Below the pieces are notes generated by a model. That model searched no databases. It was not told the DNA's origin and saw only the letters and a list, made by a program, of their open reading frames with translations. From Ovis canadensis (lineage: Eukaryota; Chordata; Mammalia; Artiodactyla; Bovidae), in the NCBI RefSeq assembly GCF_042477335.2, contig NC_091255.1, positions 14,176,501 through 14,240,500 of the forward strand: DNA of 64,000 nucleotides, read 5' to 3'. The position numbers and the translations under genes were made by a program. Numbering within the stretch: the first letter of the stretch is position 1; every line of letters begins with the position of its first letter. Positions 22,113-32,262 of the stretch are shown here, piece after piece.

Positions 22113-22239
22113 CTCCTGCTGCTGCTGCTGCTAAGTTGCTTCAGTCATGTCAGACTCTGTGTGACCCCATAGACGGCAGCCCACCAGGCTCCGCCGTCCC
22201 TGGGATTCTCCAGGCAAAAACACTGGAGTGGGTTGCCAT
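22113..22239 (-). mobile_element. Bov-A2 SINE monomer, minus strand
   Basis: (GCT)n tail at 22116-22131, then 'aagttgcttcagtcatgtca' and 'cactggagtgggttgcca'. It stops beside the twin-primed BovB. Confidence 0.88.
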
Positions 22240-22250
22240 AACACATGACT

Positions 22251-23187
22251 ATTTCTTTGCATTGATCACTGAGGAAGGCTTTATTTCTCCTTGCTATTCT
22301 TTGGATCTCTGCATTTAGATGCTTATATCTTTCCTTTTCTCCTTTGCTTTTCTCTTCTCTTCTTTTCACAGCTATTTGTAAGACCTCCTCAGACAGCCAT
22401 TTTGCCTTTTTGCATTTCTTTTTCCTGGGGATGGTCTTGAGCCTTGTCTCCTATACGGTGTCACAAACCTCCATCCATAGTTCATCAGGCACTCTATCAG
22501 ATCTAGTCCCTTAAATCTATTTCTCACTTCCACAGTATAATCATAAGGGATTTGATATAGGTCATACCTGAATGGTCTAGTGGTTTTCCCTACTTTCTTC
22601 AATTTAAGTCTGAATTTGGCAATAAGGATTTCGTGATCTGAGGCACAGTCAGCTCCCAGTCTTGTTTTTGCTGACTGTATAGAGTTTCTCCATCTTTGGC
22701 TGCAAAGAATATAATCAACCTGATTTCGGTGTTGGCCATCTGGTGATGTCCATGTGGAGAGTCTTCTCTTGAGTTGTTGGAAGAGGGTGTTTGCTATGAC
22801 CAGTGAGTTCTCTTGGCAAAACTCTATTAGTCTTTGCCCTGCTTCATTCTGTACTCCAAGGCCAAATGTGCCTGTTACTCCAGGTGTTTCTTGACTTCCT
22901 ACTTTTGCATTCCAGTTCCCTATAATGAAAAGGACATCTTTTGGGGGTGTTATTTCTAGAAGGTCTTGTAGATCTTCATAGAAGTGTCCAACTTCAGCTT
23001 CTTTAGCATTATGGGTCAGGGCATAGATATTGAATGATATTCAATATATTGATAAAGATATTCAGAGATATTGGATGGTTTGCCTTGGAAATGAACAGAA
23101 ATCATTCTGCCGTTTTTGAGACTGCATCCAAGTACTGCATTTTGGACTCTTTAGTTGACTATGATGGCTACTCCATTTCTTCTAAGG
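22251..23187 (-). mobile_element. BovB LINE, inverted 5' segment with endonuclease domain
   Basis: Read on the minus strand this covers the ORF2 endonuclease region from 'RNGVAIMVN' (near 23165) through a 'GNWNAKVGSQETPGV' motif (D to N at the usual GDWNAKVG), 'GADCASDHEILIAKFRLKLKK' (start of the APE-type SDH motif intact), to 'SDQCKEI' near 22255. Frames are broken around 23030. It joins plus-strand BovB at about 23188, a twin-priming inversion. Confidence 0.92.
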
Positions 23188-24128
23188 AGATGGAACAACA
23201 GACTCGTTCCAAATAGGAAAAGGAGTATGTCATGGCTGTATATTGTCACCCTGCTTATTTAACTTCTATGCAGAGTCCATCATGAGAAACGCTGGGCTGG
23301 AAGAAGCACAAGCTGGAATCAAGATTGGTGGGAGAAATATCAATAACCTCAGATATGCAGATGACACCACCCTTATGGCAAAAGCCAAGAAGAACTAAAG
23401 AGCTTCTTGGTGAAAGTGAAAGAGGAGAGTGAAAAAGTTGGCTTAAAGCTCAACATTCAGAAAACTAAGATCATGGCATCTGGTCCCATCACTTCATGGG
23501 AAATAAATGGGGAAACAGTGGCTGACTTTACTTTTTTGGGCTCCAAAATCACTGCAGATGGTGACTGCAGCCATGAAATTAAAAGATGCTTACTCCTTGG
23601 AAGGAAAGTTATGACCAACCTAGATAGCATATTCAAAAGCAGAGACATTACTTTGCCAGAAAAGGTCCATCTAGTCAAGGCTATGGTTTTTCCAGTGGTC
23701 ATATATGGATGCAAAAGTTGGACTATAAAGAAAGCTAAGCGCCAAAGAATTGATGCTTTTGAACTGTGGTGTTAGAGAAGACTCTTGAGGGTCCCTTGGA
23801 CAGCAAGGAGATCCAACCAGTCCATCCTAAAGGAGATCAGTCCTGAGTGTTCATCGGAAGGACTGATGTTGAAGCTGAAACTCCAATACTTTGGCCACCT
23901 GATGCCAAGAGCTGACTAATCTGAAAAGACCCTGATGCTGGGAAAGATTCAGGGCAAGAGGAGAAGGGGACAACAGAGGATGAGATGATTGGATGGGATC
24001 ACTGACTCAATGGACATGAGTTTGGGTGAACTCCTGGAGTTAGTGATGGACAGGGAGGCCTGGCGTGCTGCGATTCTTGGGGTCGCAAAGAGTCAGACAC
24101 GACTGAGTGATTGAACTGAGCTGAACTG
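23188..24128 (+). mobile_element. BovB LINE, 3' segment of the same insertion
   Basis: Starts at 'gaacaacagactcgttcc' and runs to the 3' end (24095-24128). YADD is present at about 23350, followed by a frameshift. An open piece of 122 codons spans 23407-23775. About 0.8 kb of ORF2 (first half of the reverse transcriptase) is missing between the two arms. The 11-bp repeat aacacatgact at 22240-22250 and 24129-24139 encloses both arms and proves a single insertion. Confidence 0.94.
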
Positions 24129-24139
24129 AACACATGACT

Positions 24140-24767
24140 TAGCGGCTGAACAATGCAATCATTCAGGCAATGATTGGCAGTGAATTAAACCATGAGATGA
24201 AAGGTCGATGGTGAAGTTTTTGATGACTTGACCATATGGACACCACTTGAATCCACTCATCAATTTGCTTATCACTAAAAGTGGGACCACCAGACATTGT
24301 ATATCTCTTGATATGAGGCAACATATAGCAAACAGAACCTTCAGTGAAGAATTCTTGCCAAAAAAGTTTTACCTGAACAAGCCTTTGACTAACTTCAATG
24401 TATAGGAAATACATTAGCTAGAAGAACAAAAAAGTAAATGATGAAACAAGTGAATCAAGTTCAAGTGGGTAGGGTGACCAAAACCAGAAGGGTGTTATTC
24501 ATAATTATGCTGGGACAAAAGACATAAGGCAAAGCTAGAGGAATGATCATAATGATCATCATAAAAATTGAGTTTTCTGATTGCAATAACTTGGCCCAAT
24601 TTTGCTCACCTATTTTCTTCTCAAGCAGTACAGGGCCTAAGGTCAGTCTTCTGTAACTGCTTCCCACTGAGAACAGGTGTTGTAATATCCCTAGTTATAT
24701 GAGTGAAACTCTTGCTGCTTGAGCTAGATAAGTTTTGGAGTCCACTGAAGTGGCATTCATGAAGTAG
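24140..24767 (-). other. Unassigned 0.6 kb between BovB copies; possible retroviral integrase relic
   Basis: Not BovB, L1 or a SINE. A minus-strand frame (24163-24414, 83 codons) has spacing reminiscent of the retroviral integrase core: a 'SGGPTF' block, a tryptophan about 9 residues later in 'DEWIQ', then 'HH' after a further 14 or so. A loose visual match only; other frames are full of stops. It could equally be unique host DNA. Confidence 0.3.
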
Positions 24768-25323
24768 CCATGAAATTAAAAGATGCTTACTCCTTGGAAG
24801 GAAAGTTATGACCAACCTAGATAGCATATTCAAAAGCAGAGACATTACTTTGTCAACAAAGATCTGTCTAGTCAAGGCTATGGTTTTTCCAGTGGTCATG
24901 TATGGATGTGAGAGTTGGACTGTGAAGAAGGCTGAGCGCCAAAGAATTGATGCTTTTGAACTGTGGTGTTGGAGAAGACTCTTGAGAGTCCCTTGGACTG
25001 CAAGGAGATCCAACCAGTCCATTCTGAAGGAGATCAAGCCTGGGATTTCTTTGGAAGGAATGATGCTAAAAGCTGAAGCTCCAGTACTTTGGCCACCTCA
25101 TGCGAAGAGTTGACTCATTGGAAAAGACTCTGATACTGGGAGGGATTGGGGGCAGGAGAAGAAGGAGATGACAGAGGATGAGATGGCTGGATGGCATCAC
25201 TGACTCAATCGATGTGAATCTGAGTGAACTCTGGGAGTTGGTGATGGACAGAGAGGCCTGGCGTGCTGCGATTCATGGGGTCGCAAAGAGTCGGACACGA
25301 CTGAGCGACTGAACTGAACTGAA
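24766..25323 (+). mobile_element. BovB LINE, 3' fragment with mosaic sequence
   Basis: 5'-truncated BovB beginning at 'agccatgaaattaaaag' and ending at 'gagcgactgaactgaact'. Its first 87 bases (24766-24852) are identical to 23569-23655 in the neighbouring BovB. The remainder diverges and belongs to another subfamily ('[10 protein letters not shown]' versus 'SPECSSEGLM'). A 101-codon frame (24808-25113) ends in a frameshift. Confidence 0.94.
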
Positions 25324-25329
25324 TGGAAC

Positions 25330-25690
25330 CATATTGTATATGCAATTTGGAAATTTGCTTTTATGCACTTAATATTATATCATTAGTATATTACCATGTC
25401 AATAAATTCACTGCTACAGTGAATGCCTACTATTCCACTGTAATGATGCACCATAATTTGTCAAACCATTTATGCTTTTAAGCATTTAGCTTGTTGCCAA
25501 CATTTTATTCCTAATTCATCTTTGTTATATATTTACTCAAATGTTTGCATAGAAGAAATTTATGAAAGTGGAACTGATAGGTTAAGATGCTCTCAAATTT
25601 TAAAGGCTTTGGGCATATGCATCTGGTCAAGTTGCCCTACAAATAGTTTGTATATATGTATATGCTCAGCAAGAGCATGTAAGCACTCAT
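25330..25690. repeat. Old LINE-like repeat
   Basis: 'ttatatcattagtatattac', 'ttccactgtaatgatgcacc', 'gaaatttatgaaagtggaac' and 'ttaaaggctttgggcatatg' follow the order of a common old LINE 3' region. Diverged; family not assigned. Confidence 0.4.
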
Positions 25691-25714
25691 CTCCCCCCTT
25701 CCCCAACCCCAACA

Positions 25715-25862
25715 TCATCATAACAGCTAATGTTTATTGAGCTCTTAGTATGTGCCTGACAATGTTCTAAGCATTTTATTCTTGGCAATTCACTTAATTG
25801 TCAAAATTTCTGTGTGGTAATTCCTAGGATTATTCAAAACATATGATGGGGAAACTGATTAT
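25715..25862 (-). repeat. MIR SINE
   Basis: Minus-strand MIR: 'taatgtttattgagctctta', 'gtatgtgcctgacaatgttc', 'taagcattttattcttggca', ending near 'ggggaaactg'. Confidence 0.7.
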
Positions 25863-25895
25863 ACATAATTGTATTTTAAAAACAGAAGTATGTGT

Positions 25896-26275
25896 GGGAC
25901 TTCCCTGGTGAGCCACAGGTTAACGATCGGCCTGCCAACCCAAGGGACATGGGTGTGATCCCTTTCCTGGGATTGAAGACCATACATGCTGCAGGCTAAC
26001 TGAGCCTGTGGTCCGTAACTACTTAGCCTCTGTGCCCTGGAAGCCATGCTCCACAACAGGAGGAGCCACCACAGTGAGAAGCCCAGGCAACCGAAACCAG
26101 AGAGTAGCCCCCAGTCCCTGCAACCAGAGAAAAGAACAGGCCGAGCATGGCAACAAGGAGCCCTGAGAGCCACAAGGAAGACCCAGCAGAGCGAAAAAAC
26201 AGACAAAAACCAAGAACAAACAAAAACCCCAAACTGAACAAAACACCAAAAATGATTTAAAAAACCCCAAAAACA
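25896..26275 (+). mobile_element. CHR SINE, long form, with target-site duplication
   Basis: Plus-strand CHR SINE: 'acttccctggtgagccacag', 'agcctctgtgccctggaagc', 'agaagcccaggcaaccgaaa', then an A-rich tail. 'agaagtatgtg' at 25884-25894 and 'agaagtgcgtg' at 26282-26292 look like the target-site duplication (two differences). Frames of 86-165 codons over it are artefacts. Confidence 0.85.
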
Positions 26276-26399
26276 ACATCTAGAAGTGCGTGAGTGAAAG
26301 CAAGTAAATAAGAAGCTATTTCCCCATCTTAAAATCCCACTCAATTGAATAACCACTGTTAAAAGTTTGTGTGTATTTGTCTAGGTATTTTCTAAGCAT

Positions 26400-26640
26400 A
26401 CGAAATGTGTGTAAATGTACTTTGCTTTTTAAACACAGAAGAGATCATGCTACATATAAATCAAATTCCTCTGCCATCAGCATTTTCCTTCTGATGATAC
26501 ATGGTGGCCACTTTCTCATGGCAGTTCCCACAGACTGACCTCATTCCCTTTCACAGCTGCATGACATTCGATTGTATGAAAGCCCCATATCGGCTCATGT
26601 CTCTCTCATCTCTCTGACCAGGCTGTGAATTCTATTATCT
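26400..26640. repeat. Old LINE-like repeat, weak
   Basis: 'ttcacagctgcatgacattc' and 'gattgtatgaaagccccata' resemble the same class of old LINE 3' region as 25330-25690. Weak. Confidence 0.3.
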
Positions 26641-26800
26641 ATAGCACAACTCTTTGTCACTTAGTAAGATTTTAGCTCATAGAAAGGGAATAATGGATGG
26701 AAAAACCGTAGAGCATGTATTGTTCTCTGAAAATCCAGGTCTATGAAATGGATTAGCCCATCTGAGAACTGTCACCTTTAGCAAGTTACTAAACTCTTTA

Positions 26801-27028
26801 AGGCGAAGGCAATGGCAACCCACGCCAGTACTCTTGCCTGGCAAATCCCATGGATGGAGGAGCCTGGTAGGCTGCAGTCTATAGGGTTGCTAGGAGTCGG
26901 ACACGACTGAGCGACTTCACTTTCACTTTTCACTTTCATGCATTGGAGAAGGAAATGGCAAGCCACTCCAGTGTTCTTGCCTGGAGAATCCCAGGGACGG
27001 CGGACATGACTGAAGCCACTTTGCAGCA
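26801..27028 (+). mobile_element. Bov-A2 SINE, second monomer shortened
   Basis: First monomer complete ('gcgaaggcaatggcaaccca' to 'gactgagcgacttcac'); in the second, 'cccagggacggcgg' jumps straight to 'acatgactgaagcc', losing about 40 bases. 'aaactcttta' before and 'aaactctataa' after are likely the target-site duplication. Confidence 0.9.
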
Positions 27029-27179
27029 AACTCTATAAAGTTATTTTAAAGTTAATGCCTTTAGCAACTGGCTCTATTTGGTTGTGTATTTTTTGTGACT
27101 GATAACATCTTTGAAGTTTACCAATCAGTTGCACCATCCAAAGCATCTCAAGCAGATTTGAAAATCACTAGATAGGTAC

Positions 27180-27265
27180 TTGGGAGGCCTGGGTTTTGGT
27201 ACTGACTATGCCGTGTGACCTTGAGCAGGGTACTTTTCCTTTCTGCCTCTCCATACTGTTGCACT
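27180..27265 (+). repeat. MIR fragment
   Basis: 'gcctgggttttggtactgac' and 'gtgtgaccttgagcagggta' match the MIR core. Confidence 0.6.
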
Positions 27266-28085
27266 AGGGTTTGGGACTGGGACCATGAGATTCTTTGATT
27301 TACAAGTCAGAGCATTATCCACCTCTGTGAGCCATGCAGTAAGAATAGGCATGACAGCTCACGTTCCCTGAAGAATCATGTTACTTCTTGGCATGTACAC
27401 TTGACATTTATTAAGAAGAAAAAGTACAGAAAGGAGAGCATATGACACAGTCTTAGAATGAGAGTGAGAAGTCAGCCAAATCTGCTCTACGGGCTCCCGG
27501 AAGCAGAGCTGGAGAAAACCGGTCTGTGCTACTCACTCTCTCCTACTTCATGCACCTTCCAAACAGCTTTGCAACCACAATTTGGAGTGCCATTAAAAGG
27601 GAGACAGTAGGGTCATATGTAAATCCAGTTATTTTATTTAGAAAGCAAAAGAAAGATACCGCCTTATACATGCACACACTCTGATTACTAATATGGAAAA
27701 TGTACATAAAAGTGGCAGAAAACGTAGCAAAATAGTATAGTGATTATCTCTGTGTTGTGGGTGATTCCTATTTTATTTCCTATACTTTGCTCAAATTTTC
27801 CCTAAAGGAGAGACAGTCCTTTTACAGTCAGAAAAATGCAATCAGCAATACACAAATGCTAGTTAAAAAAACCCAAGCATGCAATTACATTAAATACGAC
27901 TGGAGATCACTTAGGGTAGTTGAAATCATCATTATCTTTCTTTTCTGTTTCCAGAGTTTTTAAGTTTACCTTAACAAACAGGTATTAATCTGAGAAGGAA
28001 AAACAATCCCACTAGGGCAGTTGACTACACTAAATTCATTCTCTCCCTATTTTTTTCTAAAGAAACTCTGATTTGGTGGGGGTGG
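27266..28085. other. Interval without recognised feature
   Basis: Unique-looking AT-rich DNA, no supported gene. Confidence 0.45.
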
Positions 28086-28089
28086 GGAG

Positions 28090-28540
28090 AGAATATCAAT
28101 GTATCTGCAAAAACTGCACCTTCCAGACTTCTTTTGCAGGTGGAGGAGACATTTGATTAAGTTCTAGCCAGTGAAATATGAGTAGAAATTGTTGAGTGGG
28201 CCTCTTAGCTTATTTGATGGTATCACGAGCATGATGCCACTTTGCGCTTCCCCTCTTATTCCTCTCTGTCTTTGCCTGGAACTCAGATGAAAGGTTTGGC
28301 AATGCAGCGGCAATTTTGTACAAAGAAGACAACCTCAGAGTTAGAGATCATGAAGTAAAGCTGGTGGGGAAAGCAAAGGTACCTGGGCCCTTGGGGGTAT
28401 CTTGGGGCCATTGTACTTGGTTGAACCATCTCCCTCCCAACTTCAAGATGCAGGAGAGGTTAACAGTCTTCATTATGTTTGAGCCACTGTGTTTTGTGCC
28501 ATTAGTCATAGCTGAGCACAATTTCTAACTCATACATCCA
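28090..28540 (+). repeat. Ancient interspersed repeat, family uncertain
   Basis: 'ttctagccagtgaaatatga' near the start and 'gtttgagccactgtgttttg' near the end are a familiar pair of blocks from an old mammalian repeat. Not assigned. Confidence 0.4.
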
Positions 28541-29274
28541 CTTACAAAAAAGCATTTTAATTCCTAACTGCTGTGACTATGTAAAAACGAGTTTTTAGGA
28601 GGAAGGCAGTTGAATTCACTTAGGATGGAAATAAAAGGCAATGTTCTACTAAAAATTAAGGGTTGTCTCTGAGGCTCCAATAAATCTAATCTGTTTCACA
28701 TTGTCAGTGTTTTAAGCTTGGCAGTAAGTTCATTATTTTTACATTTGGGAACAATAAGTTTGTTAATATATTCCAGCAACTAGGAAATCAATGTATCACC
28801 ATATGCCTAAACTGAGACCATTTGTCACAGTTTATGCTTCTTCCAAAGAGTGCAAAACAGACCTTGACTTGAAGACGCACCAACGTGGGGGTAGTTACTT
28901 GAAATGTCAGATGGAAAACATGTTCGAAAATGGGGTGTATACACGACTCCTGTGAAAGAAAAGGACTCAGCCCTCCATTAAGCCTCCTTTGTGGCTCCCT
29001 AATCAACAACAATGCCCCAACCAAAGGCAAATTTTCAGGACAAATCCTCCTATCTGTAGTTGTTTCATTCTAAAATGCCAGGAGAGAGGAAAGATCAGGA
29101 GAAAGGAGAGATGTGGGGTCAAAAAAGCCAGAGCTGGACAGACCTTGGGTAGCTGTTAATTAGCTTCACTGCTTTCTGCTCTAGGTGAGCAAGTGGGGGC
29201 TGAAGCCTCCCAGGAAGTGAGTGGCTGGGTTAGAACTGGAAGCCAGGGCAGCAGCATTTCTGGTGAATTTAAAG
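28541..29274. other. Interval without recognised feature
   Basis: No recognised gene or repeat. Confidence 0.45.
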
Positions 29275-29730
29275 TTTTTGCTTAGACAGGAAAGAATTTG
29301 GAGAATAAAGTGATAGATAAGAAGTGGATTTATTTAGAGAGAAACATACTCCACAGACAGAGTGTGGGCCATCTTGGAAGGCAAGAAAGGCTTGAAAGAT
29401 GGTGTGGTTTGTTTCCAAGGGCTGGGTAATTTCATAGGCGTATAAGTGAGAGGATTATTCTGATTATTTTGGAGAAGGAGCCAGGATTTCCAGAAACTGG
29501 GCCACTACCCACTTTTTGACTTTTTATGATTATCCTCAGAACTGTCACAGCCCTAGTGGCCATGTCACTTAGCATATGCTAACATATTAAATGAGTATAG
29601 AATGAACTCAGGTCTACTGGAAGTCAAATCTTCTGCCATCTTGGACCCAATTGGTTCTAACCAGTCTTTGTCATGTCCTATGGCTATATCATTCATTCAA
29701 AGATTGTACCCTGTTCCCTTTACTCCTATT
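29275..29730 (-). repeat. Probable LTR of an endogenous retrovirus (solo, diverged)
   Basis: Read on the minus strand it has LTR-like order: an A/T- and GC-poor U3 with 'aagatggcagaagatttgac' and 'gtcaaaaagtgggtagtggc', then 'aataaatccacttcttatct', an AATAAA-containing block typical of the R region. No internal retroviral genes flank it in the window, so a solo LTR is likely. Exact family not assigned. Confidence 0.5.
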
Positions 29731-30282
29731 TCAGCAGCAGAGGTGACACATGGCAGGACAAAGTACAAGAGAACTTGCAGCCATTTTCCTGGTGGTTCAG
29801 TAGAGGCATCTCCGTAGAGGAGAGATCAGAGGGAAAGAGGAAGTTGGGTGGTTTGGCGGTGCCGGGAATGGATGGAGAGGTGGAGGGACTCATCTCCACT
29901 GCTCTGGTTGCCCAGCCTCCTTACCACCTGTGCCTGTGGGGGAGTGGAGGGCAGCGGCCTAGCATCATTCTGGCTGCTTTGCTCATTAAAAGATTACGTA
30001 CTGCGTGGGGATGTCAGAGCAGCCCAGTCACCTCCCTTCTGCATCTGGGGCAGTTTGTTTCCATGGGATGGTCATTCCTATTCTACAATGGAAGTAAGAA
30101 GTCTCACTTCCTCCAATAGGTTGACTATCTCCTGATGTGTTCAGTCCTTCACTGGGTGCTGGGAGCGCTGAGACAGGCACACTGGACTCTTTTGTTGGAG
30201 ATGTTTAAGATCCAGCCAGGAAAGAGAATTCAAAGTAAAGGAACAGGATTTACAAAGTAGAAGAACTTGCCTTTGCATATTA
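29731..30282. other. Interval without recognised gene
   Basis: Overlapping frames (29673-30119, 29848-30135) are shifted against each other and lack any recognisable domain. Probably chance. Confidence 0.4.
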
Positions 30283-30302
30283 AACAACAACAACAACAAC
30301 AA
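30283..30302. repeat. (AAC)n microsatellite
   Basis: Six to seven AAC units. Confidence 0.95.
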
Positions 30303-30370
30303 CTCATCAAGGAATTTGCCAAAGCAGCCTTAGCTGTACAAAGATCTAGTCCAAACTTGAAAACTACTCA

Positions 30371-30410
30371 GTTCAGTTCAGTTCAGTTCAGTTCAGTTCA
30401 GTTCAGTTCA
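30371..30410. repeat. (GTTCA)8 array at the BovB 3' end
   Basis: Eight perfect 5-bp units where most BovB copies here carry one to four. The repeat is the 3' terminal motif of BovB (TGAAC on its sense strand). Confidence 0.97.
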
Positions 30411-31593
30411 GTCACTCAGTCGTTTCCGACTCTTTGCGACCCCATGAACTGCAGCATGCCAGGCTCCCTATCCATCACCATCTCCCGGAGTTCACTTAAG
30501 ACTCACGTTCATCGAGTCCGTGATGCCATCCAGCCATCTCATCCTCTGTCATGCCCTTCTCCTCCTGCCCCCAATCCCTCCCAGCATCAGAGTCTTTTCC
30601 AATGAGTCAACTCTTCGCATGAGGTGGCCAAAGTACTGGAGTTTCAGCTTTAGCATCATTCCTTCCAAAGAAATCCCAGGCTTGATCTCCTTCAGAATGG
30701 ACTGGTTGGCTCTCCTAGCAGTCCAAGGGACTCTCAAGAGTCTTCTCCAACACCACAGTTCAAAAGCATCAATTCTTTGGCACTCAGCCTTCTTCACAGT
30801 CCAACTCTCACATCCATACATGACCACTGGAAAAAACATAGCCTTGACTAGATGGACCTTAGTCGGTAAAGTAATGTCTCTGCTTTTGAATATACTATTT
30901 AGGTTGGTCATAACTTTTCTTTCAAGGAGTAAGCGTCTTTTAATTTCATGGCTGCAATCACCATCTGCAGTGATTTTGGAGCCCCAATAAATAAAGTCTG
31001 ACACTGTTTCTACTGTTTCCCTATCTATTTACCACGAAGTGATGGGACCAGATGCCATGATCTTCGTTTTCTGAATGTTGAGCTTTAAGCCAACTTTTTC
31101 ACTCTCCTCTTTCACTTTCATCAAGAGGCTTTTTAGTTCCTCTTCACTTTCTGCCATAGGGTGGTGTCATCTGCATATCTGAGGTTATTGATTTTCTCCC
31201 GCCAATCTTGATTCCAGCTTGTGTTGCTTCCAGTCCAGCATTTCTCATGATGTACTCTGCATAGAAGTTAAATAAGCAGGGTGACAACATACAGCCTTGA
31301 CATACTCCTTTTCCTATTTGGAACCAGTCTGTTGTTCCATGCCCAGTTCTAACTGTTGCTTCCTGACCTGCATACAGATTTCTCAAGAGGCAGGTCAGGT
31401 GGTCTGGTATTCCCATCTCTTTCAGAATTTTCCACAGTTTATTGTGATCCACACAGTCAAAGGCTTTGGCATAGTCAATAAAGCAGAAATAGATGTTTTT
31501 CTGAAACTCTTTTGCTTTTTCCATGATCCAGTGGATGTTGGCAATTTGATCTCTGGTTCCTCTGCCTTTTCTAAAACCAGCTTGAACATCAGG
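30371..31593 (-). mobile_element. BovB LINE, minus strand
   Basis: Runs from the 3' end at left to the middle of the reverse transcriptase ('PDVQAGFRKGRGTRDQIANI' near 31590). Open pieces at 31144-31602 and 30549-31004 are separated by small deletions near 31160 and 31190, so YADD is lost to a frameshift ('LRYADD' is missing; the region reads as shifted codons). 5'-truncated. Confidence 0.95.
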
Positions 31594-31989
31594 GATGCTC
31601 ATTATTAAAAAAAAAAAAAAATTTCCTAGATGAAGTTCTTAGACAAGTTTCCCAACCCCATTCATCCAGAGCAAAACCTAGAGTTAGATGGGGATAGATT
31701 GGAGGCAGATTATTCCCCTTATACACAGACAAAATCTGGGAGCAATGTGGTGGAATGGTGTGGAGCAGTGGTCTCTGAGGTGAAGTGAATAAGAAAATTT
31801 GTAATGCAATAAAATGTGCAAATACATACGTGTATGTATAAAGTATAGTATGTATATATAAAATATAACTAGCTACAAATCTAGACTTACTTAAATATGG
31901 ATTTTAAATCAATGTATACTTATTTAAATATAAACACAGAGATGAAGAATAAATTTTTCTTTACTGAAAGGAACACAGGCTGAGAGGTG

Positions 31990-32262
31990 CTTGGAGGTCA
32001 CTGGTTTGGAGAATGGGCTTTAGATTCTTATCTGCCCAAGATGCATAAGATTGGGAAAAGGTCAGTACCTCTTAGAGTTACTAAGAGGTAAGATATGAAA
32101 AGGCAGACAATATATGCAAAGTATTTAGGAGTTTTTCCGGCTACTTGGAAAGATTTGTGAGGACGTAACTTGCATCTGTTGTGTGCTTAATGTACTTCCT
32201 GGATCTGGCACAAGGCCTGTAAAAAGTAGGTCAAATATTTGTCAAATAAATGAGTGATCAAT
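31990..32262 (+). repeat. MIR SINE, diverged
   Basis: 'gagaatgggctttagattct', 'cagtacctcttagagttact', 'gcaaagtatttaggag' and 'atttgtcaaataaatgagtg' are in MIR order with insertions. Confidence 0.45.

Noticed and set aside
22113..22131. (GCT)n run as a possible coding repeat
   Set aside because: It is the complement of the (AGC)n tail of a Bov-A2 SINE.
25859..26356. 165-codon minus-strand frame resembling a membrane protein
   Set aside because: It is the antisense of a CHR SINE and its A-rich tail; the low-complexity hydrophobic residues are an artefact.
29673..30135. Two overlapping frames of 95 and 148 codons
   Set aside because: Different frames over the same bases, partly over an LTR-like repeat; no recognisable domain.
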